34,641 nt of DNA from Stentor coeruleus (Eukaryota > Ciliophora > Heterotrichea > Heterotrichida > Stentoridae). Shown here one piece after another: positions 8,066 to 17,156 of the stretch. Every line of letters starts with the position of its first letter. The first letter of the stretch is position 1. The position numbers were made by a program, and so were the translations under genes. The notes under the pieces were generated by a model, which saw only the letters and a list, made by a program, of their open reading frames with translations, was not told the origin of the DNA and ran no database searches. Location: the NCBI GenBank assembly GCA_001970955.1, contig MPUH01000794.1, forward strand, positions 1 to 34,641. Reading direction: 5' to 3'.

Positions 8066-9469
8066 TTACATTATATTGCAAAGTTCACAAGCCGAGTTAT
8101 TCGACGTCTTTTCAATAACTAACTCCTCACCTTTAGCCAACCCACTGTTTTCTCTAATCTTTGCCAATATCCTGTGACGATAACCCGGCTTATCAACCCC
8201 AATTTCTGTAAGTACTGAATCATCCAAAGCCCAAGGACTACCACTAAGACTCATAAAATCCTCAACTTCTTCAAACCCTGCTTTTTTAAATAATTCAGTT
8301 AATTCAGCCAAACTCAAATCTTCTAACCACTTTTCAACAGTTATAAAATTATTAGACCATATTCCACTTGGTAAAGCCAAACAACACTGAATTTGACTAA
8401 GAATGCTTGTATCATCATCCTTATGAGATAGTCTTTCTAAGCTCAAAAGTAATCTTCTTCTATGTCCAAGCTTATCCATACCTATTTTTATCAATGATTT
8501 TTCTGTTACTGGCAATGAAGTCTTCATCTGTTTAGCAAGCTGGGCAACATCATCATAGCCAGCTTGAGCTAATAATTCATACTCATTTAAAAGCCTTAAA
8601 GACTTAAGCCACTTATACAGTTCTGGCTTTATTTCATTTGGTCCTGATTTAGCTTCTGATTCAGTCCTTTCATAGTCAATTTCTTGTAATGAACTTCCAC
8701 TTCGATCAAGTCTTTTTATAGTATCAACAGACGACCTAACAGTTTCTCTAATCTTTTTATGCATCATTTCAATTTGTCGGATTTTAGTATCTATAGACTT
8801 GTTTTCTGTAAATATTGAGATATCAGAATTGCATCTGGTATATGTTGGGGATAGTAACAAAGTCATCGAGCCAGCTTCAGCAGTTTCTGGGGTGATTGCG
8901 TGGGATACATTTATAAGAGGCTTTGTGCTGCTTTTACCTAAATCTTCTGGAGTATATCCTGATTTATCTCTTATATACATATTTGGATTGTATTTAAGGA
9001 TTTCTATGAATATCTTCGTGTTACCGGACTCCACAGCATAATGAACAGGGGTTTTCCCATAAACAAAATTAGCGATGTTTGGGTTAGCCTTGTTTTCAAG
9101 TAAAAGACACACAACTTTATAGTTACCTTTAGACACAGCTAGATGTAAAGGAGTCTCTCCATCGTTCTGTTGAGGATTTGGGTCAGCGCCATGCTTTAAT
9201 AAGACTTTGATCATTTTAAGGTTTTTGCATTCTACAGCTTGATGAAGTGGAGTTTCGCCCATACGATTTTTTATATTGAGATTTGCATTTTGTCTTAGTA
9301 AATATTTGGTTATATCTAAATGGCCACACATTACTGAACAATATAGCCCATTCCAGCCTAACTTATTATCAGTTTCATCGATCAGTTCTGGAGATTTTTC
9401 TAATAAACTTTGAAGACTTTCCAGATCACCTATACGGCATGCTTTTAAGATTAGCTGCACACTTTCCAT
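8066..9469 (-). CDS. Ankyrin-repeat protein with two SAM domains and C-terminal CaaX box
   Basis: The protein has 467 residues. Ankyrin repeats fill about residues 4-180, with clear GETPLHQAVE, GETPLHLAVSKGN and GKTPVHYAVESGN cores. A charged linker (about 225-275) may be helical. Two SAM domains follow, at about 285-347 and 378-440; both end in the typical IG-x-DK-x-G-x-R-x-R-I/L helix (IGMDKLGHRRRLL and IGVDKPGYRHRIL). The last four residues are CNIM, a CaaX box of the type that favours farnesylation because X is Met, with another Cys just upstream. The whole suggests a membrane-attached scaffold that can oligomerise through SAM. No enzyme domain is seen, and the partners are unknown. Confidence 0.92.
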   Translation of the reverse strand: MESVQLILKACRIGDLESLQSLLEKSPELIDETDNKLGWNGLYCSVMCGHLDITKYLLRQNANLNIKNRMGETPLHQAVECKNLKMIKVLLKHGADPNPQQNDGETPLHLAVSKGNYKVVCLLLENKANPNIANFVYGKTPVHYAVESGNTKIFIEILKYNPNMYIRDKSGYTPEDLGKSSTKPLINVSHAITPETAEAGSMTLLLSPTYTRCNSDISIFTENKSIDTKIRQIEMMHKKIRETVRSSVDTIKRLDRSGSSLQEIDYERTESEAKSGPNEIKPELYKWLKSLRLLNEYELLAQAGYDDVAQLAKQMKTSLPVTEKSLIKIGMDKLGHRRRLLLSLERLSHKDDDTSILSQIQCCLALPSGIWSNNFITVEKWLEDLSLAELTELFKKAGFEEVEDFMSLSGSPWALDDSVLTEIGVDKPGYRHRILAKIRENSGLAKGEELVIEKTSNNSACELCNIM

Positions 9470-10057
9470 TTTAATTATTATGTTTTTTGTATTATTTTGG
9501 TGATTTGGAGGTAGTATTTTAGTTGTTTTTTTTTAAGAATTGTGGAGTTTGATTGGTTTTATTTGGTTCAAAGAGATTTCAAGCGGTTCAGGATTTTTTG
9601 AGGATTTAAATGAGTTTTATTTAGATGAGTATGTGATTAAAAGATTAAGAATATAGGATATGAAGAAATGGTGATGCTAGTTTTTATATTTGAAAGATAT
9701 AGAGAGGTAGAAATCTATGAACGATTTGAAATACAATTTTTAATGTTAAAGCTTGCAAATCAATGTTCAAATTCCCGTTCATAAATATTATATTTAATCG
9801 AAAGTTAGCATATATATTTAAAACAGAATTCGATTTAAACTCATGTGCAAAATATATACTAGAGCAATTCTAACCGTAAAAGAGCAATAAAATCATACAA
9901 TATTAGTAAAGAATATCAAAACTAAGTGATTTAAAAATAATAGTACCCTAAAAATTAACCAAAAAATCAAGTACAATAAATATTCGTAAAAAATAATAAA
10001 AACAATAAAAAATACCTGATTTTTGATATTAATTGCAAAACCTAAAGCTAACCTAAA
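9470..10057. other. Intergenic region, no supported gene
   Basis: AT-rich spacer between two minus-strand genes. Only short open stretches occur, such as about 31 codons near 9560-9655, none with a family match I recognise. Confidence 0.6.
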
Positions 10058-11788
10058 TTAAGTCAAAGATGCCGAGCATTTTGCACAGCACTTAACACTA
10101 TAGCTCTCATTTTCACATCTTGAGCACAAAAGACAATTACAGATTAAAATGCGACATTCAGTAATCTTAAGGTCTTTTTTGCACCTTTCACAAGACATTC
10201 GCTGAATTTCTGTAAACTTCCCTACTTCCGAAGCTAAGATTTTCGTATTGCATAAAGTGCATTTTCCTCCAAACTGATTTATGGAAATTATAAAGCACTT
10301 AACACACATAGGGCATTTCTGATGGTATAACGACACTTTAGCCACTTTCGAGCATGACTTGCACTCCTCTTCTCTATTATTACTTAAATTTTGGGTTGCT
10401 TTCTCTTCAAATTTCCCAAGGTTCCAAGGATTTATCGCAGGTATATTGGTTTTATATTTAGCGTCTCCTTCAGTGAGATTCACAAACTGTAAATTACCCG
10501 AAATTTTATTCTCTGGCCTTTCTTCTATAGGCGCTATTACTGTTTTCGATATTCCTTGAGGTTGATTATAAATCATTTTATTTGCTGATTCTGGTTTTTT
10601 GCTATCAAAAACTTGTTGAGCCTGGGTTATGTATTTATCTTCAAGTAAATCAAGACTATTATTTTTGGACTTATTGCTTTGTGGTACTTCTAATAAATAG
10701 TTTTGGTTCATTCTGAAGTTTTCTTGTTCGGCTGCTTTAGGGCTTAAAGGCGGAACATTCTTTTTTAACCTTTTATCTGCGGCCTCACATGAAGATTTTA
10801 GAGAATTTATTAGGATTTGAATGCTGTCTTGGTCTGTTTTAGCAAAGTTTTTATACTGAGTTAGGATTTTTTGAGAGAATTCACTTAGAGTTGCTAGATG
10901 GTCTCTTGATGAAGTGTCTTTTAATATTGCTTTGTGGACATCAAAAGACTCTTTTATAAAATCAATAAAAGGCTGAGTTTTGAAATCAGAAGAACTCTGA
11001 AAAAATGAGTCAACATAAAATTCGCCCCTCGTTATCCCTTTTTGCAATTTCCCACTTTCATCATACCCGTCAAAGTCGTTTTGATTAGGTGAGTATAGCA
11101 CAAATAAATAATCCTTATACTTAAGTAATTTAACGATAGGAATTGTAGAAGATTCAGGGTTTGCTGCTATTACAAAGCACTTCAATAGTTTCTGATTTTC
11201 AATTTTATTTATCTCTATTCCTATTGAGAAATTATCACAAATGCTCTGCAAATCATAAGGGCTTGTTAGATTTATTTTTTGAAACTCTGTTAAGTATTCA
11301 CTATAAAGTTCTTTTCCAATAGGATCATAGAAAATATAACTAAATAAATTGTTGTAGTGATAATTAAAACTATTTGGGGATTTGTCTTTAAACAGAGTTT
11401 TTGATAAAAAAGGATTATCATGATTCCGAAGATAGCATTCGAAAATCCCAAAAGCCAAAGAGTTTGCTGGAGATACAAAATACTGATTTGATATCAAATA
11501 CGAATTCAGCTCTTCTGGAACTTGGATACTTGTTTCGCTTAAAGGCACCCTGGATTTAAAGTCATACTCTTTTTTGAAGATTTTCTCAGTCTCTTCATTA
11601 TAAGGGAAGAAACATTGGTTTTGAAGACCGAATTTTTTTTTAAGGTATTTGGGCAAAATAGTTTCATCTATTAGTGTGGAATTTTCAGTGAAAAAATAGC
11701 CTTTGTTGTATATAAAATATTCTTTGGTCATTTGCTCAACGATATAGCTATCGTTATCGTGGATTCCATGTATTTTATAGTAATTCAT
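10058..11788 (-). CDS. Otubain-like (OTU) protein lacking catalytic residues, with C-terminal Cys-rich zinc domain
   Basis: The protein has 576 residues. Residues about 95-240 resemble otubain (peptidase C65). A strand-helix start at 104-120 (FVSPANSLAFGIFECYL) sits where otubains have DGNCFYRAF, and a final strand LFVLYSPNQND (228-238) sits where they have LLYRPGHYD. If this alignment is right, the catalytic Cys is Ser110 and the His is Gln236, so the domain is a pseudo-deubiquitinase that may still bind ubiquitin. Residues 300-470 are disordered and charged. Residues 476-572 hold many CxxC pairs (CKSC, CPMC, CTLC, CERC, CLLCSRC, CCAKC), consistent with several zinc sites of RING or IBR type. 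The Cys-rich domain is certain as a composition. The otubain link is by eye and moderate. The first ATG was used. Confidence 0.7.
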   Translation of the reverse strand: MNYYKIHGIHDNDSYIVEQMTKEYFIYNKGYFFTENSTLIDETILPKYLKKKFGLQNQCFFPYNEETEKIFKKEYDFKSRVPLSETSIQVPEELNSYLISNQYFVSPANSLAFGIFECYLRNHDNPFLSKTLFKDKSPNSFNYHYNNLFSYIFYDPIGKELYSEYLTEFQKINLTSPYDLQSICDNFSIGIEINKIENQKLLKCFVIAANPESSTIPIVKLLKYKDYLFVLYSPNQNDFDGYDESGKLQKGITRGEFYVDSFFQSSSDFKTQPFIDFIKESFDVHKAILKDTSSRDHLATLSEFSQKILTQYKNFAKTDQDSIQILINSLKSSCEAADKRLKKNVPPLSPKAAEQENFRMNQNYLLEVPQSNKSKNNSLDLLEDKYITQAQQVFDSKKPESANKMIYNQPQGISKTVIAPIEERPENKISGNLQFVNLTEGDAKYKTNIPAINPWNLGKFEEKATQNLSNNREEECKSCSKVAKVSLYHQKCPMCVKCFIISINQFGGKCTLCNTKILASEVGKFTEIQRMSCERCKKDLKITECRILICNCLLCSRCENESYSVKCCAKCSASLT

Positions 11789-12198
11789 ATTTTTATAAGA
11801 CGAAAATTTGATAATCGTTTTAGCAAGAGTTTGTTTATATGTTTTAGAAGGATATTTTTATATTGGGGATTATTATTGGATTTAAACTTTCATTTGTAGA
11901 AATATAGAGCATTGTTATGTTTTCTAAATTTTTTGTATATAAATGCATATCGTTTTATATAATCAGAAATTAAAACCTTAAATATATACAATCTACTTAA
12001 CTCTCAATTACCACAAAAATAATCTTCCTTTTATGCTTAATTAAACATTTTCTTATCTTAAAAATTTCCTGTAATCAAATTTATTTAATACCCAATAAAA
12101 TATAAACAAATCAATTATATCTCAATTCCATATAGCAATTCAACTAAACAAAACCTCCAATAAATAATCATCAAAAATCTTAAAAACTATATTAAATT
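11789..12198. other. Divergent intergenic region
   Basis: Separates the minus-strand otubain-like gene from the plus-strand acidic protein gene, so it should contain both promoters. It is AT-rich and I see no gene or repeat in it. Confidence 0.6.
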
Positions 12199-12849
12199 AT
12201 GGAAACAGATGTACTAAACAACATGCAAAAAATCTTAGAACAACTCATAAACGAATTTATCAGCATATACCATGAAGCGAAAACCCTTACTGAAATTTCT
12301 CAAGCTAAAGCAGACTTAACTCAAGCGCTTCTTAGCCCACCAAGCACAGAAAAGCCACTATCTAAAAATGAAAATTTGATGAAAGCAACTCAAGGAAATG
12401 ATGAGAAAAGCAAAGTAATTGGGCAGAGCCATGACAAAAAAAAGAATCTTGAATCATACAAAAAGACTATTAAAAAATTCAAAGGATCTATGGCATCAAT
12501 TGCTAAAGATATCAACCATGAACTTGATATTTTTTCTGTGTGTTTCGCTGCTGATGTTGAGTCTTTATATTTGAAAATAAGCCAATTAGAAGAGAAACCT
12601 AAGGTTTTGAAGTCTAAAGTTTTAGTTTCTGATGTGATAGTTTCAGAAAAAATTGAGGAAGTGGAAGAGGAGATGGAAGAAGATGAGAAGGTTGAGGAAA
12701 TTGTGATTGGAGAAAAGAGTAATGAAGTGGTTAATATACCTGGTGATAAGGAGAAAACTGAAGTACTAGATCTAAGTGGAGAGATTATTAACTTTAGTAG
12801 GATTTCTTTTGGAGGGATAAAGAAAAAGACAAAACCACACAAAAAATAA
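12199..12849 (+). CDS. Acidic helical protein, function unknown
   Basis: The 216-residue protein is unrecognised. Residues 1-45 and about 85-135 look helical (MQKILEQLINEFISIYHEAK; then a Lys-rich helix and INHELDIFSVCFAADVESLY). Residues 150-175 form an acidic run (EKIEEVEEEMEEDEKVEE), and the C-terminus is a basic tail (GGIKKKTKPHKK). It has no signal peptide, membrane span or catalytic motif. The acidic block plus basic tail is common in chromatin- or cytoskeleton-associated proteins, but that does not identify it. The first ATG after AT-rich leader sequence was taken as the start. Confidence 0.72.
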   Translation: METDVLNNMQKILEQLINEFISIYHEAKTLTEISQAKADLTQALLSPPSTEKPLSKNENLMKATQGNDEKSKVIGQSHDKKKNLESYKKTIKKFKGSMASIAKDINHELDIFSVCFAADVESLYLKISQLEEKPKVLKSKVLVSDVIVSEKIEEVEEEMEEDEKVEEIVIGEKSNEVVNIPGDKEKTEVLDLSGEIINFSRISFGGIKKKTKPHKK

Positions 12850-13130
12850 TTCCTATATTCTAATTTTGCATAAATCATCATAGAATTAAAAAATCATGTA
12901 CACCTAATAAAGCAATTGCAAGTCAAATTTCCAAAATATAATATTTTTAGATTAAATATCTCTACTCAAACAACATCTTGAAGTATTCATTTTTCTTATC
13001 TTTCTCCAACTTAATGTACCCAACACTTTAACCTTTCCAGCATAGCAATTTTGAGCATTCACATCTCACTACTTCTTCTATCTTTATAACTTCCTCTATG
13101 CCATATCGCAATCCCCGAACCCTTCCAGGT

Positions 13131-13198
13131 ACATTAATTACAAATTCACCAACATAAAATATCTACATTAATTACAAATCCACCAACATAAAATATCT
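13131..13198. repeat. 34-bp tandem duplication
   Basis: Units at 13131-13164 and 13165-13198 differ by one T/C substitution. They lie in non-coding spacer. Confidence 0.85.
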
Positions 13199-13244
13199 TA
13201 TTCCATCGCATTTTTCTGGTAAATAATACTGCAAAAATCTATCC

Positions 13245-13470
13245 TGGAAATATTCTTCAAATGCCTTTATTGGAAGTTTAAGTGATCAAGAGGTTGTCAT
13301 GAGGTTTTATCTTTAGAAAAAAAGATATTGCAAGTGTAAATAAAGCTATTGATTTTCTGGAATTGATAAAAAATCATATGCAAATCTTTGCTGAATAAAA
13401 TCAAGAGAGTTTTTAGTGGAGAATAATGAATATGGGAACGAAAAAAGAAGATTAGAAGATATGCATTACA
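13245..13470 (+). pseudogene. Possible decayed gene fragment
   Basis: Two stretches read like protein in different frames. The first, from 13245 to a TAG near 13315, includes SWKYSSNAFIGSLSDQEVV. The second, from about 13310 to TAA at 13396-13398, includes DIASVNKAIDFLELIKNHMQ and continues past in-frame stops. Together they look like a gene remnant with a frameshift and nonsense changes. I do not recognise the family, and chance is not excluded in a stretch this short. Confidence 0.25.
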
Positions 13471-13906
13471 TTTTTATCTTTTGTTCAATGATGCAAAATA
13501 TGCTTTCATGTGCTCTAATCTTAAAATTCTTAAGAACCATCAAATTGCAGTATTTTATATCATCTCAATTTTTAATAAAGTTTTAATAACTTTCAATCCT
13601 AATATACATATAATTTGCGTAATTTTGGTACGATGGCAAAATACTTAATCCATTCTTTAATCATCTCTCTCTCCTTCAAATGGTTCCTCATATTTTCTCT
13701 AATTTTCATGACGTCCTATACCTCACAAATAATTCTTCAATCACCTATCATTGAGTTTTTCTTCCATAATCCTATCTTTCAAACTTTTTAGCATACAAAC
13801 AAAAAAATCCAAATTTCATATAATTATTTTACCTATAAAAATATTATAACATTTTCATCTAAAAAGGCAAAAATTGTCCTAATTCCTTTTTCATCCATTA
13901 TTAAAA

Positions 13907-15391
13907 ATGGGAAGTATTTGTAGCCTTGAGCCTGCCATGCATACGAATATGCCAAAGCTGAAATCTAAGAACTCTTTAATAACAAAAGAAGAAGAGCTGG
14001 CTTTCAGTCCAGGAATCTTTGTTAAGGAAAATGGGGCATGTTTTAATTCAGTTTATGATGTTGATGATAAAAGCCTTGGATCAGGGAGAAATGGGGAAGT
14101 GAGAAAATGTAAACATATAGCTACGGATGATATTAGAGTGGTTAAGATTATAAGAAAGGCAGATTTACCACAAAAAATGATAGAAACAAGGGCGGTGTTT
14201 AAGGAAGTAGAAATCCTTAAGACAGTAGACCACCCAAATATGCCAAGAATTTATGAGTTCTTTGAGGATAAAATAAATTTTTATATAGTGCTTGAACTAT
14301 GCACAGGTGGGGATTTATTTGATAAAATCATTGAGTTCAAACTTTTTACTGAAAGCCAAGCTGCAGAAATCATGTTCCAAATCCTCTCAGGATTGACCTA
14401 TCTTCACAGTAAAAACATAATCCACCGAGACATAAAACCTGAAAACATCCTCTTATCTGATAAAACCACTTTATCCCTAAAAATCATCGACTATGACACT
14501 GCCACATTTTTTGGGTCAGGATATCAACGAGAAATGTTTGGGACACCTCTTTACATGGCTCCTGAAATAGTCAAAGGTCGATACACAGAAAAGTGTGACT
14601 TATGGAGTTGTGGGATGATAATGCTTATCTTATTAATCGGAAGACCTCCTTACGATGGCACAGATGAAGAAATTTTGCAAATCCTCAAAAACGTGAATAT
14701 CGACATAGAAAACCTTTGTCAAGGAGTATCTGAAGAAGCTAAAAACCTATTAAAAAAACTCCTCCAAGTTAATCCAGACAAGAGAATTAGCGCAAAAGAA
14801 GCATGCTTACACCCTTGGATCAAATCCTACACCAAAAGTGTTTCACAAAAAGACATATCTAAAGTACTCCTCCGCATGAAAAGTTTTAAAAGAACCAGTA
14901 AGCTCCGAGAAGCAATCCACACATTTATCATATCAAAAATCATGGACCCTAGCATTTATAGTAAAGAACAAAAAGTGTTTAATTTCCTTGATGTCAACCG
15001 TGATGGGACTATATCAAGCAAAGAACTTGCTGAACTACTTAAAAAAAATCTTCCAGCTGAAGAGGTTGACTTATTTACTGATTCAATAATGGAACATGTA
15101 GATTCTGATAAGAGTGGTCAGATTGATTATACTGAGTTTTTAAAAGCTACGATTAATTATAAAAAAGTTTGTACCAAAGAGAATTTGCTTAGGGCGTTTA
15201 AGTTTTTTGATGAAGACGGCAATGGGACTATAGAGTATTCAGAACTTAGCAGCGCTTTGACAGATGGAGCGATGATAACTGAAGAGCTTATCCAAGAGCT
15301 TATGAATCAAGTCGATACAAATCATGATGGGAAAATTGACCTGGACGAATTTGAGGGCCTGCTTTTTGATGCTCTCAACGTCAAAAATTGA
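13907..15391 (+). CDS. Calcium-dependent protein kinase (CDPK), kinase plus four EF-hands
   Basis: The protein has 494 residues, usual for CDPKs. MGSICS at the start fits N-myristoylation with Cys5 palmitoylation. The kinase domain covers about 50-305: glycine loop LGSGRNGEV (58-66), Lys80 in VVKIIRK, catalytic HRDIKPEN with Asp175, and APE at 218-220. The metal-binding DFG is DYD here (196-198, in LKIIDYDTATFF). An autoinhibitory/junction segment runs about 306-350, followed by four EF-hands with loops starting DVNRDGTIS, DSDKSGQID, DEDGNGTIE and DTNHDGKID (about 362, 399, 435, 470). All four loops look calcium-competent. It should be a calcium-activated Ser/Thr kinase at membranes. A 22-bp tandem duplication creates its stop codon. 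Confidence 0.97.
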   Translation: MGSICSLEPAMHTNMPKLKSKNSLITKEEELAFSPGIFVKENGACFNSVYDVDDKSLGSGRNGEVRKCKHIATDDIRVVKIIRKADLPQKMIETRAVFKEVEILKTVDHPNMPRIYEFFEDKINFYIVLELCTGGDLFDKIIEFKLFTESQAAEIMFQILSGLTYLHSKNIIHRDIKPENILLSDKTTLSLKIIDYDTATFFGSGYQREMFGTPLYMAPEIVKGRYTEKCDLWSCGMIMLILLIGRPPYDGTDEEILQILKNVNIDIENLCQGVSEEAKNLLKKLLQVNPDKRISAKEACLHPWIKSYTKSVSQKDISKVLLRMKSFKRTSKLREAIHTFIISKIMDPSIYSKEQKVFNFLDVNRDGTISSKELAELLKKNLPAEEVDLFTDSIMEHVDSDKSGQIDYTEFLKATINYKKVCTKENLLRAFKFFDEDGNGTIEYSELSSALTDGAMITEELIQELMNQVDTNHDGKIDLDEFEGLLFDALNVKN

Positions 15392-15409
15392 TGCTCTCAA
15401 CGTCAAAAA
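15366..15409 (+). repeat. 22-bp tandem duplication across the CDPK stop codon
   Basis: Positions 15366-15387 and 15388-15409 are identical. The TGA stop (15389-15391) arises at the junction. The second copy encodes the same DALNVK in the frame that a single copy would have, and would then run on through KANNS to TAA at 15423-15425. Confidence 0.9.
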
Positions 15410-15482
15410 GGCAAATAATAGTTAATGAACTTGAAAATATAACCAAAACTATAATAAACTAGATTTATGTTTGATTATAAAA

Positions 15483-15977
15483 ATGACCGAAAAAGATTTG
15501 ATTGATTTTCTATCTGAAGAAAGTGATAAGATGGATTATGATTTATTTGAAAATAAAAATACTTATGATACAGATATTTGTGGGTGGCAAGAAGTTTATA
15601 ATAATAAAGCTTTACAACAAGCTCAGCCTGAACCTGTGCGTTTTCGTATCAGAACCATTGAAAATCATAGGCATCTAACTCGAAGTATATCAAATCAAAG
15701 CCATTTAAGCACAATTAGTTCTAGTAATGAAAGCAGAAATGTGTCACCTGGTAGTGAGGGTTGTCAGAACTTAAAAAAAACTGCAGAGGGAAATTGGACT
15801 AAGAAAAAGAAACCTTCATTTATATTATGCCAAAAACCTGATGAAATACAAATTATTTTCCCTGTAGCTTTTCCAATTAATTCTTTAAAAATTCATAAGC
15901 CACCAAGACCAAGAAAACAAAGAAAGCCTATAAAAATTTTTAAACTTCCTAAAGTCGATCATAGCAATGATGAATAG
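15483..15977 (+). CDS. Disordered basic protein, function unknown
   Basis: The 164-residue protein is unrecognised. It has an acidic N-terminus (MTEKDLIDFLSEESDKMDYD), a Ser/Asn-rich middle around residues 70-95, and a basic, proline-containing C-terminus (KIHKPPRPRKQRKPIKIFKL). It has no signal peptide, membrane helix or known domain. The frame is open four codons upstream but without an ATG, so the first ATG at 15483 was chosen. It starts about 90 bp after the CDPK stop on the same strand; a shared transcript is possible but not shown. Confidence 0.68.
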   Translation: MTEKDLIDFLSEESDKMDYDLFENKNTYDTDICGWQEVYNNKALQQAQPEPVRFRIRTIENHRHLTRSISNQSHLSTISSSNESRNVSPGSEGCQNLKKTAEGNWTKKKKPSFILCQKPDEIQIIFPVAFPINSLKIHKPPRPRKQRKPIKIFKLPKVDHSNDE

Positions 15978-16544
15978 ATTTATAGATATGAATAATTGCG
16001 AAATTTAAATATAGACATGAGTATAATTTATTGAAAAAGGGGTGGATTTGAGTAATTTTGAATTGGGGACTTGGCTTTTTTGCCGTATTATGGATAGATA
16101 GATTTTAATTTAGATTGATGAATAGTTGAAGGTAGATTAGGTGCTTGTTTTTCAATGAAATTTTGGAAAAAAGCAAGAAACTTGTGAGGTAAGTTTAGGT
16201 TGAGAAATATAAGTTTTAATAGTATTCCTAAATTAACTAATTAGGTTTTTGACTAATTGTTAAATTTTTTGCTAATCTTTTTATCAATAAAGCCTATTAT
16301 TAATTTTTTTTCTAAACCTCAATTACTTACAAAAACAAACTATAAATCCCACTTAGCAAATATCAGATCCGTTTTTAGCATATCTTCCCATTCAGTCATA
16401 AATCTATATAAATACATAAATCTCATCCAAATATATATGAATCTCATGCAAACTCTATACAAAAGCAGCTCTTAAGACTGAAACTCTAAATCCATTCTTG
16501 CATCATAAAATTTTCCAAAAACTTAAAAATTACTTATAAAATAT
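15978..16544. other. Convergent intergenic region, no supported gene
   Basis: Lies between two convergent genes. A 72-codon open stretch at 16257-16475 lacks an early ATG and has random-looking Ile/Asn/Ser-rich content. Nothing else is seen. Confidence 0.6.
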
Positions 16545-17156
16545 TCACATAACCCTACAGGAACTGCAATGGCAATTAGATTTTTGAGCCTCATCACAGA
16601 ATTTCCCTCTAAAAATTTCAGGAGAATTCGTAGGTTCTGTCTGCAAACTCTTAATATAATCTAAATCATGGTCAAAAAATTTCCTATTCCTCTTACTCAC
16701 ATTGGCTTGTCTATTATACGGCGAATTCATTATAATACCATGATTTTTGCAATGGTCTGATGACCCATTCAAGCATTTTTTACCAGAGTCTGAAAGCATT
16801 TCTTTAACTTCAGATATAGAAAAAGATGCTTGTTTTGGCGAATCAAGAGGCGTAATTGTTTGATTGACAATTTGGGCTTTTGGTGAGTCTATGATTTCTA
16901 TATAGTCACGAAAGGAGCCAAAGTATTCATTTGCTGGGGTTTCTATTACATTTATTGATGCTCCTGAGAATCTTGGGAAACGTTCTTTGATTAGTTCGCT
17001 TAAAGGACTGATTTCATCGATTTTGCTTGTGAACTCTGAGTCTGAGTAGATGAACGATTCAGGAAGGGATTTTTTGAAGTCGATTGTTGATATATCAATA
17101 AGCGGTTTGGTTAGTATAGTGTAAAATCTTTGCTTTGGGTTGCGTATATCAGCCAT
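16545..17156 (-). CDS. Unknown protein with Cys-rich CaaX-like C-terminus
   Basis: The 203-residue protein is unrecognised. Most of it is polar and probably disordered, with repeated SP motifs (DSPKAQ, DSPKQA, NSPEIF) that could be sites for proline-directed kinases. The C-terminus is CHCSSCRVM; CRVM has the CaaX layout with Met last, typical for farnesylation, and the extra cysteines could be palmitoylated as in Ras-type tails. There is no signal peptide or membrane span. A membrane-tethered regulatory protein is the plain reading, but the tail is the only evidence. It converges with the disordered-protein gene. Confidence 0.75.
   Translation of the reverse strand: MADIRNPKQRFYTILTKPLIDISTIDFKKSLPESFIYSDSEFTSKIDEISPLSELIKERFPRFSGASINVIETPANEYFGSFRDYIEIIDSPKAQIVNQTITPLDSPKQASFSISEVKEMLSDSGKKCLNGSSDHCKNHGIIMNSPYNRQANVSKRNRKFFDHDLDYIKSLQTEPTNSPEIFRGKFCDEAQKSNCHCSSCRVM

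Larger units (their letters stand above)
12850..13906. other. Intergenic region with tandem repeat and possible gene remnant
   Basis: The region holds a 34-bp tandem duplication at 13131-13198 and a broken coding-like stretch at about 13245-13470. The last 150 bp before the CDPK start are plain AT-rich leader. No intact gene is visible. Confidence 0.6.

Noticed and set aside
16257..16475. 72-codon open frame
   Set aside because: No early ATG, Ile/Asn/Ser-rich random-looking content, and no family resemblance.
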